From assembly GCF_017591435.1 (NCBI RefSeq), contig NW_025541371.1, positions 44,948 through 108,947 on the forward strand: 64,000 nt of DNA. Reading direction: 5' to 3'. Origin of the DNA: Portunus trituberculatus (lineage: Eukaryota > Arthropoda > Malacostraca > Decapoda > Portunidae). Below the pieces are notes generated by a model. That model was not told where the DNA came from. It saw only the letters and a program-made list of their open reading frames with translations, and did not search any database. The position numbers and the translations under genes are program-made. Each line of letters opens with the position of its first letter. Position 1 is the stretch's first letter. This document shows positions 21,918-32,884 of the stretch, piece by piece.

Positions 21918-23072
21918 TATTTACCTAGTTGTATTTACCTAGTTGTAGTTTTACAGGGCCTGGGGTTTATGCTTGTGTGGCCCCATCTCCATATCTACAC
22001 TTATCCAATCTTACTTTAAAAGTATGGGCACTCGTTGCAGACACTACTTCTTCATTTAAACTGCTCCACGTCTCAATACATCTTTGCGAGAAACTATATT
22101 TTTTAACATCTCTCAGACATATTCCCTTTCTCAGCTTTTTACTATGCGATCTTGTGCTTCGAATGTTATATTCTTCTCTCAGGATCAGTTTCTCATTATC
22201 GACTTGGTCCATTCTGTTGATATATTTATAAACATGTATCAGATCTCTTCTCTCCCTTCTTTGTTCCAGGGTTGGTAGATCCAGATCCATAGCCTTTAGT
22301 CTCTCTTCATATGTCATTCCTTCAAATTCTGGAACCATTCTTGTAGCCATTTTTTGTAGTCTCCAACTTCCTTATGTGTTTCTTTTTATGAGGGGTCCAC
22401 ACTACTCCTGCATATTCCAATCTGGGTCTTATTATAGTACTTATCAATTTCTTCATCATTTCTTTGTCCATGTAGTGAAATGCTACTCCAATATTCCTTA
22501 GCAAATTATATGTCTCTCTAAAAATTCTATCAATATGGCTTACCGGTTGATTGTTTTCTTCCATCGTCACTCCTAAGTCCTTTTCCTTTTTTACTTTCTT
22601 CAGTTCTACTCCATCTCCCATCTTATAGATTCCCACGGGTTGTCTTTCACTCTTTCCCATTTCCATGACATCCCTTTTGTCCACATTGAATTCCATATCC
22701 CACTTTTTACTCCATTCCCAGATCTTATTTAGGTCTTCTTGCAGTATTTCACAATCCTCTTTTTGCTTTATAAATCTGCACAGTTTTGTATCATCTGCAA
22801 ACAGATTTATGTAACTGTTCACTCCTTCTGGTATGTTGTTAATATAATTGAGGAAAAGTATTGGTGCCAATACTGACCCCTGTGGCACTCCGCTTTCTAC
22901 TGCTCTCCACTTGGACTTCATATCTTTAATTACCGTCCTTATTTCTCTCCCCCTCAAATAATTTTCTATCCATCTCAATGTGCTTCCTTTTAAGCCACCC
23001 TTCTCTAACTTTCATAGTAATCTTGCATGTGGCACTTTGTCAAACACCTTTTTTAAATCCAAATAAATACAG
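21918..23072 (-). mobile_element. LINE family B, copy B2 (5'-truncated in RT)
   Basis: It contains the RT from just after motif A (GVPQGSVLAPILF, LFADDTKLCRF), the thumb and C-terminus, and a 3' tail of two CAACTAGGTAAATA units. It is truncated at 23072 in the codons for YLDLKK, followed by TGTGTTTTTGTGTG and then copy A1. Its 3' end has been separated from its GT tract by the T1 insertion. Confidence 0.87.
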
Positions 23073-25256
23073 TGTGTTTTTGTGTGTATTTTACCTATTT
23101 GTGTATTACAGGGCCTGAGCTAAGCTCTCTGTGTCTTGTCTCCTTGTCCATTCCTGTCATATCTCTCTTTCATCTGATTGACACACACTGCATCAACGAC
23201 ATGACTGCTCAGTTTATTCCACTTATCAATGCTATGATGCGGGAAACTGTATTTTCTTACGTCATTTAGACAGATGTCCTTTATTAGCTTTTTTCCATGT
23301 CCTCGGAGATGATTACTTGTGGTCACCTTTATCAACTCTCTATCCAGTATGTCAATCTTGTTCACCAATTTATACATAGTTATCATGTCTCCTCTTGTTC
23401 TTCTCTCTTCTAATGTGGTCAGCCCCAGCTTCCTCAGTCTTTCCTCATAGTCTAACTCCCTGAGTCCTGGTACCATCCTTGTTGCCAGCCTCTGTACCCT
23501 TTCTACCTTCTTCACATTTTTCTTCATATGCGGTGACCAGACACATGCTGCATATTCTAACTGGGGTCTTATTAAGGTACATAATATCTTCTTCATCATT
23601 CCTTCATCTAGGTAGTGGAATGCAAGGCCAATATTTTGAAGCATGTTGTATGTTTTCCAAAAAATCTTGTTAATGTGTTTCTCCGGTGACAAAGTGTTTT
23701 GCACGGTTACTCCTAAGTCTTTCTCCTCATTGGTCTCTTTAATTTTCTCATCACCCAGCCTGTAATCCCAGTTTGGTCTGTATCTACTTCTTCCCATTTT
23801 CATAACATGGGTCTTGTCTATATTAAATTCCATCTGCCACTCTTTACTCCACTCATATATTTTATCAAGATCTTCCTGTAACTTGTTACAATCTTCCACA
23901 TTCTTTACTCTCCTCATAATTTTAGTATCGTCCCAAACATGTTCATGTAACTGTCAATTCCTACTGGCATATCATTAACATAAATCAAAAACATGATGGG
24001 ACCCAGCACTGACCCTTGTGGAACTCCACTGGTTACCTTCTTCCACTCGGACTTCTTCCTCTCACCACTGTTCTCATTTCTCTTCCCATTAAGTAATTTT
24101 CCATCCATTTTGCTAGTTTATCATTTACTCCTCCAATCATCTTTAGTTTCCACATCAGTCTATTGTGTGGTACTTTATCAAAGGCCTTTCTCAAGTCCAG
24201 GTAGATAGCATCCACCCATCCCTCTCTATGTTGTAGTATGTCAGTCACTCTTGAATAAAAACATAATAAATTGGATACACACGATCTTCCTTTTCTGAAA
24301 CCAAACTGCCTTTCACTCAGAATGTTTTCACTTTCTAGATACTCACTCCACTTAGCTTTAATTACTTCTTCACATACCTTGCACAATATACTAGTCAACG
24401 ATACTGGTCTATAATTTAGCGGTTCCATTCTACTACCATTCTTATATATAGGCACAATGTCAGCTCTTTTCCACTCTTTCGGGACTAATCCTGTTCGTAT
24501 GGAGGTTTCCACAATATCAAATATGGGGTTCAACAATTGATCCTTACATTCTTTTAGCAACCTCCCAGATATGCCATCAGGCCCCATTGATTTATTAATA
24601 TCCAGATTGCTTATAATTTTCCTTACATCTTCCTTAGTAACCATGATGTCCTGCATTTGCTTTATTTCCGTAGGCCTTCCTCCCATAAAATGCTCCTCCT
24701 TTGTAAACACTTTGCAAAAGTTGTCGTTCAAAATTTCAGCTATCTCTCCAGCATCTTCATATACTTCTTCCCGTTTTTACCTTTTCTATTGCCTCCCTTT
24801 TATTTAGTTTTCCATTTATGAATTTGTAAAACATTTTGGGTCACTATCACAGTTTTCCACCACCCTCTGTTCATATTCCTTCTGTGCTGTTCTCCTTACT
24901 TCAACATATCTATTCCTTGCTGTTTTGTAGCTTCCTTGATAATACATCACTGTTTTTCTTAAGTTTCTTCCATGCCTTTTCTTTGTTCTTTTTGCTTCTT
25001 CACAATTTCTATTAAACCACTGTTTATTATTTAAAGTCCTCTTTCTGTAATATGGCACAAACTTTTTCACAGCAGAGTTATACAAATCCATAAATTTATC
25101 GTATTTCAATTGCATATCTCTTTCCTGGTATACCACGGACCAGTCAATTTCATTAAAGAACTCCCTTATATGGTTATAATTTGCCCTAGTATAATTTAAT
25201 TTTTCCTCCCTGTTCCACAATCTTATTCGTGCTTAATTCTGTATCCAGCTCAAAGC

Positions 25257-26011
25257 TTAGGACATCATGATCGCTTTTCCCAAGGGACTTTCATGTTCAA
25301 TTTCCTCTTTTAGAGATTCCCTGGTAAATACCAAATCCAACCTTGCTGCAACATCTTGTCCCCTGCACCTTGTTGGTGATCTCACCCACTGTGTCATCAA
25401 GTTATTTGTTGCTACCTTTAACAATTCTTCTGCCCACTCACCACCGTTCACCACTTCGTAGTCTTCCCACACTATTTCTTTGCAATTAAAGTCTCCAACT
25501 ATCATCACTCTATCCTTTCTGATGAGTTCTTGCTTCATTCTGTCTAGAGTATTTCTCATCACCATTTGGTACTGTTCATATTCCCAAGCACTGGTTCTGG
25601 GTGGTATGTATACTGTTATAATATTAATGTCCCTCTTGCCATCTGTTATAAGCATACTTATCACTTCCTCATTTCTCTTACTATAGTTCACCTCCTTCAC
25701 TATCAGATCTTCCTTAGTAAGAACCATTATACCACCACCTCCTTTATTTTTCTATCATTTCTCCATACTTTGTAGTGTTTTACAACAAACCAGTCTAGCT
25801 TTATTTCAGGCCTTAGCTTTGTTTCCACTACACACATTATGTCCGGTTCGTTATTTCTTAGGTAATCCATACATTCTAGCCTCTTAGACAGAAATCCATC
25901 TATGTTCGTGTAAGTCACTTTTATTCCATTCCTAGTCTCATTCTTCCATGTAATGTCTATTCCGTCTGTTTTATCCACCACTTCTTTAGCCTCCCATTTC
26001 TCATCCTCCAA
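25257..26011 (-). pseudogene. A1 ORF2 endonuclease
   Basis: VTYTNIDGFLSKRLECMDYL, VVETKLRPEIK, IVGDFNCKEIVWEDYE, RLDLVFTRESL and SPLGK then (frame break) SDHDVL give the full order of an APE endonuclease. A break after the GGGG-like loop near 25727 separates the first third. No ATG precedes the first beta strand in this frame; see the ORF1/ORF2 overlap finding. Confidence 0.82.
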
Positions 26012-26896
26012 AAAAACTTGATCTTTTCCTCCTCTGTTCTTTCGTCATTCCTCTCTTTCACTTCAGATACTAGCTCCTTCATTTTCATTCTCTCATCTTG
26101 TGACATATTTCTTCTTATGTAAATTGTTTTGGTTTCCTCAGAGTCCTTAAGTTTCCAAGCCCTCCTCAACAAGGCCTCCGCTGCCACCTGAGACTTTAAT
26201 TTCAATTTTAATGGTCTATTCTTGCCTTCCTCAAAAGCTCCCAATCTCACACTTTCTTCTACCTCAGCATATAGGTCTTCTTCCACAGAGATCTTGTTCA
26301 GTAAAGACTTAATCTTGTCATTTTCCTTATCCCTCCTGTCCTGCCAGTTCTTGTTAGTTTCCTCCCAATCCTATTATGATCACACATTTTTCTTTTCAGC
26401 AATATCTCTCACCACATACTCATTTTCCTTTAGTGCCTTTACCATTTCCCTCTGCGTAATCCCTTTATTTTCCTCTTCCTGCTTTTTTACTATCTCCCTA
26501 AACGACCTTTGTACCTCCTGATGTTCATAGTTCACTTCTTTCATCCTGGTGTCAATTAGATTAATACATTCCTCTTTCTTCAAGTCCCCTTCGGATATTT
26601 TTATCTCCATTTCCGTGAGTTTAGCCTTCATCTCTTCACATTGTTTCCTTAGTTGTTGGTTTTCTTTCTCCATCTGTACTTTTTCCTTCAATAGCTCTTT
26701 ATTCGCTAGCGTTAACAAGTAGATCTCTTTTTTGAACGAATCATTCTTGGCTAGAACTCTATCCAGTTTTTCTTCTATTGACAAAATGTTTAGGAACTTA
26801 CTTTCCAGCGCCTGGATTCTTGCATCCATATCAAGTTTCTGCAGGCCTTTTGGCGTAGTAATAAAACCTTCAAAGTCTCTGTTTGCCTGACGCCAT
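25957..26896 (-). pseudogene. A1 ORF1, coiled-coil plus RRM-like, broken
   Basis: ATG at 26896 (ATGGCGTC) corresponds to the A2 start but a small deletion shifts it after six codons. The remainder, in the neighbouring frame, keeps the long Glu/Lys/Gln-rich coiled coil (LLKEKVQMEKENQQLRK). After another break near 26380 it keeps the RRM-like C-terminal part (RPLKLKLKSQVAAEALL, IYIRRNMSQDER). It ends at 25957, overlapping ORF2 by about 55 bases. Confidence 0.8.
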
Positions 26897-27100
26897 TTTG
26901 TTGTTGTCAGCTGATTACGGCCAGAACGATCACCGTCCACACTCCCCTCTCAGGGATCACTCTCCATATCACTCACTTTCAACACTAAGAGACAGTAGGA
27001 CATTAACAGACACAAACTTAGAGTTACCCGGGCCCTGTAATACCATAGGTATTTTCTTTCTTCCGTCGCAGGAGACAGCCGTCTCTCTCAGCAGCGACGA

Positions 27101-27110
27101 CGTGTGTGTG
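27101..27110. repeat. Short (GT)n joining A1 and C3
   Basis: Only about five GT units separate the A1 5' end from the C3 3' tail. Confidence 0.8.
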
Positions 27111-28104
27111 TATTTACCTAATTGTAACATACGGGAAAAGAGCTATGCTCGTGTTGTCCCGTCTCCATATCTATTAATGTCCAGCTTTTTCTTAAAATCA
27201 TGAATATTCCTTGCGTTGACCACTTCCACGTCTAAACTATTCCATGCTTCCACCCTTCTATGAGGGAAGCTATATTTTTCACATCTCTCCTATAAGTGGC
27301 CATTTTAGTTTTTCCCATGCCCTCTCGACATTCTTTCATTCCACATACACAGATCTTCCCTATCCATTTTTCCATGCCAATCATCACTCTGTATATTGCT
27401 ATCAGGTCTCCCTTTCTCTTCTGTTTTCCAGGGTCGGAAGTTGCATTCTTTTCAGTCTGTCTTCATAAGTCAAATCTCTTAAGTCAGGCACCATTTTGTT
27501 GCAGCCCTCTGTACTTTCTCTAGTTTCCTTATGTGTTTCTTTAAGTTCGAGCCCACTGTATTGTTGCATATTCAAGCCTCGGTCTTATCATTGCAGTAAT
27601 TATTTTCTTCATCATTTCTTCATCTAAATATCTGAACGCCACTCTTATGTTCCTCAATAAGTTCAATACTTCTCCAATTATTTTGTTTATATGTCTCTCT
27701 GGCGATAGGTCATTGGTAATTGTCACCCCAAGGTCTTTTTCTTCATGACTGGTTTATATGTCTTCATTTCCTATCTTGTACATACTCCTGATTCTTCTTT
27801 CACTCTTGCCAAACTCTATTTTCTTGCATTTTGTCGTGTTGAACTCCATTTGCCATGTACAGCTCCATTTCCATATTCTGTCCAAGTCTTCCTGGAGTAG
27901 TTCGCAATCTTTGTCACTTCTCACTTTTCTTAACAATTTTGCATCGTCTGCAAATAGGCTCACATAACTGGACACCCCATCCACCATGTCATTTATGTAG
28001 ACCGCGAACATTACTGGTGCCAACACTGATCCCTGTGGAACTCCACTCTCCACCAAGCCCCATTCTGATGGTCTGTCCTTAATTATTGTTCTCATTTCTC
28101 TTCC
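27111..28104 (-). mobile_element. LINE family C, copy C3 (5'-truncated in RT)
   Basis: It contains RT from GREMRTIIKD through SGVPQGSVLAP and LFADDAKLLRKV to the C-terminus, then a 3' tail with one CAATTAGGTAAATA. It has its own indels, near 27545 and 27750, different from the C1/C2 set. It is truncated at 28104, directly followed by GT. Confidence 0.87.
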
Positions 28105-28149
28105 GTGTGTGTGTGTGTTATGAAAACCTTTGATTTATTTTGTGTATGT

Positions 28150-28231
28150 GTATCCACCTAGTTGTATTTACTTAATTGTATGTTACAGATTTCAAATGGG
28201 GATCATAGTGACCTCTCTATGTAATGCGGGG
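28150..28231 (-). mobile_element. LINE tail fragment, a further family (G)
   Basis: Sense-strand 3' end only: degenerate 14-mers (CAATTAAGTAAATA and CAACTAGGTGGATA) following a CTGTAACATACAATT-like stretch. It begins at a TG-rich stretch (28119-28149). Too short for coding content. Confidence 0.6.
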
Positions 28232-28510
28232 GAAAAAAAATCAAATAAGTAAATAAAGAAATGAATTATAAATAAATAAATTACTTACGATGAATGAAGG
28301 AAAGATTACATGGTGTAACAAAATTTTGACTTTTTTTTGTCTGTGGTCAATTAATGTTATTTTCTATTTCCTTTCATCTAAAAAACGAAGAATATAATGC
28401 TAATTTTCTTTAAACTTAGATATTTATAAACTGGTCAGCAATGTTTTGAAATCCAGACAGATTCTACACTAATTTGGTGAAAAAAAATTAAAGAACTATC
28501 TAGATAACTC
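28232..28510. other. AT-rich stretch, no gene seen
   Basis: Upstream of the heat-shock-like promoter. It contains A- and T-runs and no open frame or repeat that I recognise. Confidence 0.5.
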
Positions 28511-28512
28511 CA

Positions 28513-28563
28513 GAACCTTCAAAACTATTCTTTCCAATCGTTTCACCAGCTTCTAGAACATTC
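28513..28563 (+). promoter_or_regulatory. Two heat-shock elements
   Basis: GAACCTTC at 28513-28520 is a GAAnnTTC pair. TTCTAGAACATTC at 28551-28563 is a perfect three-unit element (TTCnnGAAnnTTC), the binding site of heat-shock factor trimers. They lie 50-100 bases upstream of a well-spaced TATA/initiator pair. Confidence 0.65.
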
Positions 28564-28581
28564 TTGCAACGTATAAGGCAG

Positions 28582-28617
28582 TATAAATGCAGGAAACGTA
28601 TGCTCAACAGGTCAGTT
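28582..28617 (+). promoter_or_regulatory. TATA box and arthropod initiator
   Basis: TATAAA at 28582-28587 and TCAGTT at 28612-28617, matching the arthropod initiator consensus with its A at 28614, place the TATA box at about -32. The first ATG of the downstream frame is at 28685, giving a 71-base leader. Confidence 0.65.
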
Positions 28618-28684
28618 CACTTCTACCCGTTAATGTGTAAACAAGTCGATCGTCATCAGTCGTTACTATCTGCATTCATCAAGC

Positions 28685-28876
28685 ATGGCATCCAGAGGTT
28701 GTAAGCATCTGGCAGACGCATTTTGCTACGTCTGTGGTGAGCTTATCAAAACTAGAGCTAAAAAGTACTCTCTGGAAAGATCACTGAAAATGTGCGAGGC
28801 CTACAATGCATATTTTGGCATGCCTGTCGGGGATCAGGATAAACCTTGAGCACCTCATTTCACCTGCGAACTTTGC
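28685..28876 (+). pseudogene. Exon 1 of a multi-Cys protein of unknown function
   Basis: ATG at 28685 opens a frame with Cys pairs: FCYVCGEL (C14, C17), KMCEAYNAYFG (C37) and, after an in-frame TGA at 28847, FTCELC. From memory of a protein family found, often in many copies, in arthropod and other invertebrate genomes, DQDKxWAPH is expected where this copy has DKP-stop-APH, so TGA probably replaces a Trp TGG. The frame then meets TAA just before a TIR transposon. The next expected residues are missing and the following part of the family lies at 36685. Function is unknown; the Cys spacing suggests zinc binding. Confidence 0.6.
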
Positions 28877-28889
28877 TAATATATATGTA

Positions 28890-30119
28890 TGAGGCGTCTA
28901 GAACAGGAAGGGTATCCCCGCCAAAATACCAGTTTTCACTTTTTGGTGGGATTTAATAGGCTTATCCCTCTACTTATGAACAGCGTTGGCCGCATTTCGA
29001 TATCGACCCTTGTTCGTGGTAGTTAAAGGGCTTAAAGTCCAGCGCTTTCTTGCTAGACCAAGCCGTGAGATAGCGAGCAAGACGGGTATCATTGCCATGC
29101 GCCACCACATGGGTCTCAGCCAATCACTGCGCAAGGCGCCAAGCCCACCTCTCAGCGAGCCAATCATAGCGTCCGGCCATCTTTGTTGTCCCGCGGCGTG
29201 TTTACATAGTGCCATTTAAACTTTTTCCTGGCTATTATTTCTCGCTTTCCATTGCCTTTCGGCCCAGCGCAAGGTGATTTTTTGGTATTATTTTGTCACC
29301 TGCATCACTGGGATACTTTGTATAAAGTGTACAATCAGCTGGCTGCCTGTACTAAGCCGGCAAAAATACATGAACCTGGATTTTTCCACCCCCCACAATC
29401 TTTGAATCATTGTTCTCGCGCCTCAGTAGGCCTCACTGTAAGATCGCATTGTGCTAATTTTTTCGAGGATTACACCCTATTTCGTGTTCAAGCTGCACGT
29501 CGCAAGGTAAGGGGGCGGGTCGAGGATGACTCCACGGAGGAGGACGAAGACCGCCTGGAAGATGATCCTGACTTCTAACCCCTCCCCACTCGCCCTTCAG
29601 TTACCTAGGCTGTACTCAACACTTCAGTAATGTAAGTGTTGGTGTCTTTGTATTAAAATGAAGTAATAATCAGTTGCAGCAATTGTAAGTGCCATGGCTA
29701 AAATTTAATAGTTGAAAATTTATAAGGAAATTTCCTTAAATTTATATCATATACATTTTTAGTTGCAAACTGTTATTATTATATCTTAATACAGTCCTAA
29801 AATCTGTTTTCCATTATCAATCCCTTTTATTTTTATGTATTTCCATGATGTTTTATTGTTGCAGTGCAATTGTACAAAATGAGAGTTTTCGTGATGGGGA
29901 TAATTTTGTTTTTTTCCTCTAATGAGGTATTTTTTTCAAGGATAGGTTATTTCCTGTTACATATTCGGAAAGGTCTGTTCCAGGTGCATATTTTCATATA
30001 TGATACTTTTCTCTAAGATCAATGGTTATAGAGTTACACGTTCATAATCATTGCCAAACTTTAAACGCGATTTACTCAAAATTAACTTTTGGCGGGGATA
30101 TCCCTCTTGTTCTAGACGC

Positions 30120-30122
<3 letters not shown>
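28890..30122. mobile_element. TIR DNA transposon with TA target, 1.23 kb
   Basis: The left end TGAGGCGTCTAGAACA and the right end (as complement) TGAGGCGTCTAGAACA are identical over 16 bases, and the inverted match continues with a few changes through ATCCCCGCCAAAA, about 38 bases in all. TA lies on both sides, the right side being a TA tract. The inside holds GC-rich sequence and one 108-codon frame (29252-29578), with no transposase motif. It looks non-autonomous. It directly follows the truncated end of exon 1. Confidence 0.75.
29252..29578 (+). CDS. Small hypothetical frame inside the TIR element
   Basis: 108 codons from an ATG, ending in an acidic tail (EDDSTEEDEDRLEDDPDF). The middle is His/Cys-containing without a recognisable motif. 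Acidic tails occur in transposase-like and chromatin proteins, but I cannot assign this one. There is no promoter or splice evidence. It may be the residue of a longer gene carried by the element. Confidence 0.3.
   Translation: MPFGPAQGDFLVLFCHLHHWDTLYKVYNQLAACTKPAKIHEPGFFHPPQSLNHCSRASVGLTVRSHCANFFEDYTLFRVQAARRKVRGRVEDDSTEEDEDRLEDDPDF

Positions 30123-30193
<71 letters not shown>
30123..30193. repeat. (TA)n microsatellite between TIR element and LINE A3
   Basis: About 70 bases of TA that include the right-hand TA of the TIR element and the 5' junction of A3. Confidence 0.95.
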
Positions 30194-30198
<5 letters not shown>

Positions 30199-31947
30199 CC
30201 AAAAATGTTTTACAAATTCATAAATGGAAAACTAAATAAAAGGGAGGCAATAGAAAAGGTAAAAAACGGGGAAGAAGTATATGAAGATGCTGGAGAGATA
30301 GCTGAAATTTTGAATGACAACTTTTGCAGTCTTTACAAAGGAGGAGCATTTTATGGGAGGAAGGCCTACGGAAATAAAGCAAATGCAGGACATCATGGTT
30401 ACTAAGGAAGACGTAAGGAAAATTATAAGCAATCTGGATATTAATAAATCAATGGGGCCTGATGGCATATCTGGGAGGTTGCTAAAAGAATGTAAGGATC
30501 AATTGTTGAACCCCATATTTGATATTGTGGATACCTCCATACGAACAGGATTAGTCCCGAAAGAGTGGAAAAGAGCTGACATTGTGCCTATATATAAAAA
30601 TGGTAGTAGAATGAAACCGCTAAATTATAGACCAGTATCGTTGACTAGTATATTGTGCAAGGTATGTGAAGAAGTAATTAAAGCTAAGTGGAGTGAGTAT
30701 CTAGAAAGTGAAAACATTCTGAGTGAAAGGCAGTTTGGTTTCAGAAAAGGAAGATCGTGTGTATCCAATTTATTATGTTTTTATTCAAGAGTGACTGACA
30801 TACTGCAACATAGAGAGGGATGGGTGGATGCTATCTACCTGGACTTGAGAAAGGCCTTTGATAAAGAACCACACAATAGACTGATGTGGAAATTAAAGAT
30901 GACTGGAGGAGTAAATGATAAACTAGCAAAATGGATGGAAAATTACTTAATGGGAAGAGAAATGAGAACAGTGGTGAGAGGAAAGAAGTCCGAGTGGAAG
31001 GTAACCAGTGGAGATCCACAAGTGTCAGTGCTGGGTCCCATCATGTTTTTGATTTATGTTAATGATATGCCAGTAGGAATTGACAGTTATATGAACATGT
31101 TTGCGGACGATACTAAAATTATGAGGAGAGTAAAGAATGTGGAAGATTGTAACAAGTTACAGGAAGATCTTGATAAAATCTATGAGTGGAGTAAAGAGTG
31201 GCAGATGGAATTTAATATAGACAAGACCCATGTTATGAAAATGGGAAGAAGTAGATACAGACCAAACTGGGATTACAAACTGGGTGATGAGAAAATTAAA
31301 GACACCAATGAGGAGAAAGACTTAGGAGTAATCGTGCAAAACACTTTGTCACCAGAGAAACACATTAACAAGATTTTTTGGAAAACATACAACATGCTTC
31401 AAAATATTGGCCTTGCATTCCACTACCTAGATGAAGGAATGATGAAGAAGATATTATGCACCTTAATAAGACCCCAGCTAGAATATGCAGCATGTGTCTG
31501 GTCACTGCATATGAAGAAAAATGTGAAGAATGTAGAAAGGGTACAAAGGCTGGCAACAAGGATGGTACCAGGACTCAGGGAGTTAGACTATGAGGAAAGA
31601 CTGAGCTGGCTCTGACCACATTAGAAGAGAGAAGAACAAGAGGAGACATGATAACTATGTATAAATTGGTGAACAAGATTGACATACTGGATAGAGTGAC
31701 CACAAGTAATTATCTCCGAGGACATGGAAAAAAGCTAATAAAGGACATCTGTCTAAATGACGTGAGAAAATATAGTTTCCCCCATCGTAGAATTGATAAG
31801 TGGAATAAACTGAGCAGTCATATCATTGACGCGGTGTGTGTCAATCAGATGAAAGAGAGTTATGACAGGAATGGACAAGGAGACAGGACACAGAGAGCTT
31901 AGCTCGGGCCCTGTAATACACAAATAGGTAAATACAAATAGGTAAAT

Positions 31948-31948
<1 letters not shown>
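30194..31948 (+). mobile_element. LINE family A, copy A3, the only plus-strand LINE of this group
   Basis: It is 5'-truncated in the linker before the RT (SDPKMFYKFINGKLNKREA). It contains RT and C-terminus, and ends with two CAAATAGGTAAATA units and then (CA)n on the plus strand. The sequence is close to A1 and A2. Its 5' flank is (TA)n rather than (CA)n. Confidence 0.9.
30314..31615 (+). pseudogene. A3 reverse transcriptase, 433-codon open segment
   Basis: The RT runs from VFTKEEHFMGG through NYRPVSLTSILCKVCEEVI, FGFRKGRSCVSNLLCFYS, YLDLRKAFDKEPH (motif A), SGDPQVSVLGP (motif B, normally SGVPQGSVLGP) and MFADDTKIMRRV (motif C) into the thumb, RPQLEYAACVWS. The motif B changes (V to D, G to V) would probably kill activity even though the frame is open. 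A frameshift near 30330 cuts it from the upstream linker, and another near 31606 cuts it from the last 90 codons (31648-31902). Confidence 0.85.

Positions 31949-32042
<94 letters not shown>
31949..32042. repeat. (CA)n then (TA)n after A3
   Basis: About 22 bases of CA directly after the LINE tail, then about 70 bases of TA up to Tigger copy T2. Confidence 0.95.
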
Positions 32043-32046
<4 letters not shown>

Positions 32047-32884
32047 ATCCCTGTTTAACGAAGGTTCACACAACGAAATTTCGCTACAAAGAAGGTTTCA
32101 TTTTACTACCTTCTGCTTATTTAACTAACACAAAAATCGCTTTAACGAAGTTTTATCCAGGTAATTTTTTCCAAATTTGAAAGCCCCGCCATATCACGCA
32201 AGCTGACAGGCTTTTGAATACACCACAAGCTGCCGGTACTAAGGCCAGCCTCAGGAGAAATCCTGGGACACCTGTAGAATAAAGATCAAGATCAAGATCA
32301 AGCCTCTCATGGACAACACGAGCACCACTCACTCCCCAGTCAAAACATAACAGCGTCAGCAGCAGCTCGTCTTCCCTAGCTCAACTTACCACCAAAACGC
32401 CCTGGAATGTGGCCTAGCATTCCTAAGAAGACCAGGAAGTCTCTTACTCTCGAAGTGAAGCTGGATATTATTCACGGACACGAGAGAAGCGAGAAAACTA
32501 TAGCATTGCTCACCACCATCTTGACTCCATCTACTGTCTACTATTTTCAAGTAAGCAAACTCTATTAAGTAGGCTGGTGAGACTGTATCTTCCTTCCAAG
32601 CTAAAAGAACCACCTGAACTTGTGACTCTACAATGGATAAAATGGAAAGCCTTGTGGAAATGTGGTACATAAGTTTTGTATGCAGTACAATGATGCGCAC
32701 TTTGTTTACATTCCACAGGTTGCTGGTTAGTGTATTTCCCGTTTCACTCTCCCTTCCTTCATAAAGTTAAGATCATCAACATTATAAAGTTATGTACATA
32801 CATACATTAGTGTACATTATAATGACTTGAATTAAACTGCCTAAATGTTTAACTTCATAATTTTTACTTTCATTAACCTGTACA
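32043..32884. mobile_element. Tigger/pogo-like copy T2
   Basis: It starts GCAATCCCTGTTTAACGAAGG next to the TA tract, a degenerate form of the Tigger terminus. It carries the same decayed transposase N-terminal region as T1 and T3 and one GATCAA-tailed module (32226-32302). At TTTCATTAACC it switches to a different repeat (next entry) instead of the normal right terminus. Confidence 0.7.

Larger units (their letters stand above)
23087..27100 (-). mobile_element. LINE family A, copy A1 (full length, broken frames)
   Basis: It has a 5' UTR from about 27100, ORF1 (26.9-25.96 kb), ORF2 endonuclease (26.0-25.25 kb), linker (25.2-24.8 kb), RT (24.73-23.9 kb), C-terminus (23.9-23.1 kb) and a family A tail (CAAATAGGTAAAA-type). 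The 5' UTR extends about 100 bases further than in A2, so this may be the full 5' end. Breaks include a disrupted ORF1 start and loss of bases at motif C, where FADDTK is cut to a frameshift near 23930. Confidence 0.87.
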
